The notes under the pieces were generated by a model that did not search any database, had not been told where the DNA came from, and worked only from the letters and a program-made list of their open reading frames with translations. This document shows, one piece after another, positions 62,810-64,000 of a DNA stretch of 64,000 nt; position 1 is the first letter of the stretch, and each line of letters starts with the position of its first letter. The translations under genes were made by a program, and so were the position numbers. The stretch is from assembly GCF_002764115.1 (NCBI RefSeq), contig NZ_CP017943.1, forward strand, positions 1-64,000, given 5' to 3'. The stretch is from Phyllobacterium zundukense. GTDB lineage: Bacteria; Pseudomonadota; Alphaproteobacteria; Rhizobiales; Rhizobiaceae.

Positions 62810-62819
62810 GGGGCGGATC

Positions 62820-63488
62820 ATGAATTATAGTTTCGACTTCGCGTCCGTCTTCCGGAACTTCGGCCCTCTCTGGGACGGTCTTCTCGTCACGATTGAGCTG
62901 ACAATCGCGGCAAACGCTATTGGGTTGACCCTTGGATTTCTGCTCGCATTGCTCGTCATGAGCCGTTGGGCAGCGGTCCGGCTTCCGGTCATGCTGTTCA
63001 TCGAATTCTTCCGCTGCACGCCCGCAATCATTCAAATCGTGTGGTTCTTTTACTGCGTTCCGATGCTTTTCGATGTTTTCCTCGGCTCCATTACTATGGG
63101 CATCCTGGCGCTCGGGCTCAACGTCGCCGCGTTCAATGCAGAAGCCTATCGTGCATCGATTCAGGGGGTGCCCCGGGAGCAACTCGATGCTGGGATAGCC
63201 CTAGGTCTGAACCCGTTCCAACGCATCTTGTACATCATTCTTCCAACGGCGGTCCGCAACTCGATCCCGGTCTTGCTCACCAACGGGATCGGCATCTTCC
63301 AGCAAAGCGCACTGGTCGCCATCGTCGCCGTCCAGGACCTCATGTACCAGGGCAAGACGCTCGCCACGCAGACTTATCGCCCGATCGAGACCTTCACCAT
63401 CGTCGCTTTCATATATTTCGCCGTGTCGTTCCCCGTATCCCAGATCGTTGGATACTTGGAACGCCGTCGAGAAACCCTGGCTAGTTGA
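62820..63488 (+). CDS. Polar amino-acid ABC transporter permease 1
   Basis: 222 residues, five helices. LWDGLLVTIELTIAANAIGLTLGFLLAL near residue 18, EFFRCTPAIIQIVWFFYCVP near 60 and the EAA loop NAEAYRASIQGVPREQLDAGIALGLNPFQRILYIILPTAVR near 105-145 are hallmarks of the HisM/GltK type. It starts 10 bases after the ATPase gene. Confidence 0.92.
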   Translation: MNYSFDFASVFRNFGPLWDGLLVTIELTIAANAIGLTLGFLLALLVMSRWAAVRLPVMLFIEFFRCTPAIIQIVWFFYCVPMLFDVFLGSITMGILALGLNVAAFNAEAYRASIQGVPREQLDAGIALGLNPFQRILYIILPTAVRNSIPVLLTNGIGIFQQSALVAIVAVQDLMYQGKTLATQTYRPIETFTIVAFIYFAVSFPVSQIVGYLERRRETLAS

Positions 63489-63499
63489 GGAGACCCACG

Positions 63500-64000
63500 A
63501 TGACCCTCAACTTTGCCGCCGTGCTCAAATTTCAGGACGCTCTTCTTCTCGGCCTTTGGACCACGCTAAAGTTGACCCTGATCTGCATACTGCTTGGTTG
63601 CGTGCTTGGATTCCTGCTGGCTCTCGCCCGCACCTCGAAGAGCGCCATCCTAAGGGGCGTTTCCAGCGTCTATGTGGAATTCTTCCGTGGCACGCCCGTG
63701 CTAGTCCAACTGTTTTGGGTTTTCTTCTGCCTGCCACTTCTCCTTGGCGTCGAGCTTTCCAACATGGCGTCGGGCATCATTGCTCTGTCCCTATACATGG
63801 GCGCGATCAGCAGTGAGAGCTTCCGCGCCTCGCTGAAATCTGTCGGCCGCGAGCAGATCGATGCGTGTGTGGCTCTGGGCTTGTCGCCCTGGGTGCGGAC
63901 GACAAGCGTCGTGCTTCCTCAGGCGGTCCTGCGCGCAGCACCAACGCTGCTCTCCAATTGCGTTAGCCTGTTCAAGGAAAGTGCACTCGTCTCGGCAGTC
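63500..64000 (+). CDS. Polar amino-acid ABC transporter permease 2, cut by the window end
   Basis: The frame from ATG 63500 (after TTGAGGAGACC) stays open for 167 codons to the last base. It reads MTLNFAAVLKFQDALLLG, then EFFRGTPVLVQLFWVFFCLP near residue 65 and SSESFRASLKSVGREQIDACVALGLSPWVRTTSVVLPQAVLRAAPTLL near 110-150, ending SLFKESALVSAV. This is the second HisQ/HisM-type permease, of which perhaps 50 residues remain outside. It forms a heterodimer with permease 1. Confidence 0.92.
   Translation, partial: MTLNFAAVLKFQDALLLGLWTTLKLTLICILLGCVLGFLLALARTSKSAILRGVSSVYVEFFRGTPVLVQLFWVFFCLPLLLGVELSNMASGIIALSLYMGAISSESFRASLKSVGREQIDACVALGLSPWVRTTSVVLPQAVLRAAPTLLSNCVSLFKESALVSAV

Overview
The window looks like accessory, transporter-rich DNA from a Rhizobiales alphaproteobacterium (Rhizobium/Agrobacterium/Ensifer/Mesorhizobium-like), possibly from a large replicon. 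This rests on high GC with strong G/C third positions, many ABC and TRAP uptake operons each with its own regulator, an Azt/ZigA zinc locus, and IS6- and IS110-family insertion sequences. No rRNA, tRNA, CRISPR array or replication origin was seen. The species call is inference.

Layout. (1) 1-8615, plus strand: an organosulfur/amino-acid acquisition block with the end of livH, then livM, a Liv-type binding protein, livF, an SfnB/DszC-like flavin oxidoreductase, metNIQ and a second SfnB-like enzyme. (2) 8616-11474: a RidA gene remnant, then an IS6-family element (terminal repeats at 8936 and 11461) split by an IS110-family transposase gene that carries an amber stop. (3) 11529-16771: a four-gene overlapping two-component operon (minus strand) facing a small secreted SnoaL-like protein across an 18-bp palindrome. 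(4) 16.8-18.8 kb: gene relics (chemotaxis receptor, glucokinase, tautomerase). (5) 18835-29916: a LysR regulator diverging from a carbohydrate operon with an SDR, a split transketolase, a TRAP transporter, a ribose-type ABC transporter and an amidohydrolase. (6) 30259-32198: a HxlR regulator, a YtfG-like reductase and a broken quinone reductase. (7) 32467-41077: a decayed Azt zinc-uptake locus (aztD frameshifted, aztA cut after its Walker A, no aztB or aztC). Around twin Zur-like boxes it carries two COG0523 metallochaperone GTPases, a small Cys protein and an Opp/Nik-type ABC transporter. (8) 41574-50459: a BMP-type nucleoside ABC transporter with a 5'-nucleotidase-like protein, an RpiR regulator, a HAD phosphatase and a metallophosphoesterase. 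(9) 51083-56554: a ribose/fructose-type ABC transporter, a uronate-isomerase-like amidohydrolase and a divergent LacI regulator. (10) 57340-64000: a B12-dependent mutase-like enzyme, a ProC-like reductase, a FadR-type GntR regulator and a polar amino-acid ABC transporter that runs off the window.

Two organising features stand out. A roughly 200-bp intergenic repeat occurs four times (about 30.0, 41.2, 50.6 and 56.7 kb), each at a boundary between functional modules, so this half of the window reads as modules separated by a common element. In the last module, a 47-bp promoter/operator sequence is present twice as an inverted pair flanking gntR, firing outward into the mutase/reductase genes on one side and the amino-acid transporter on the other. 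This predicts one regulon for uptake and B12-dependent conversion of an unidentified amino acid.
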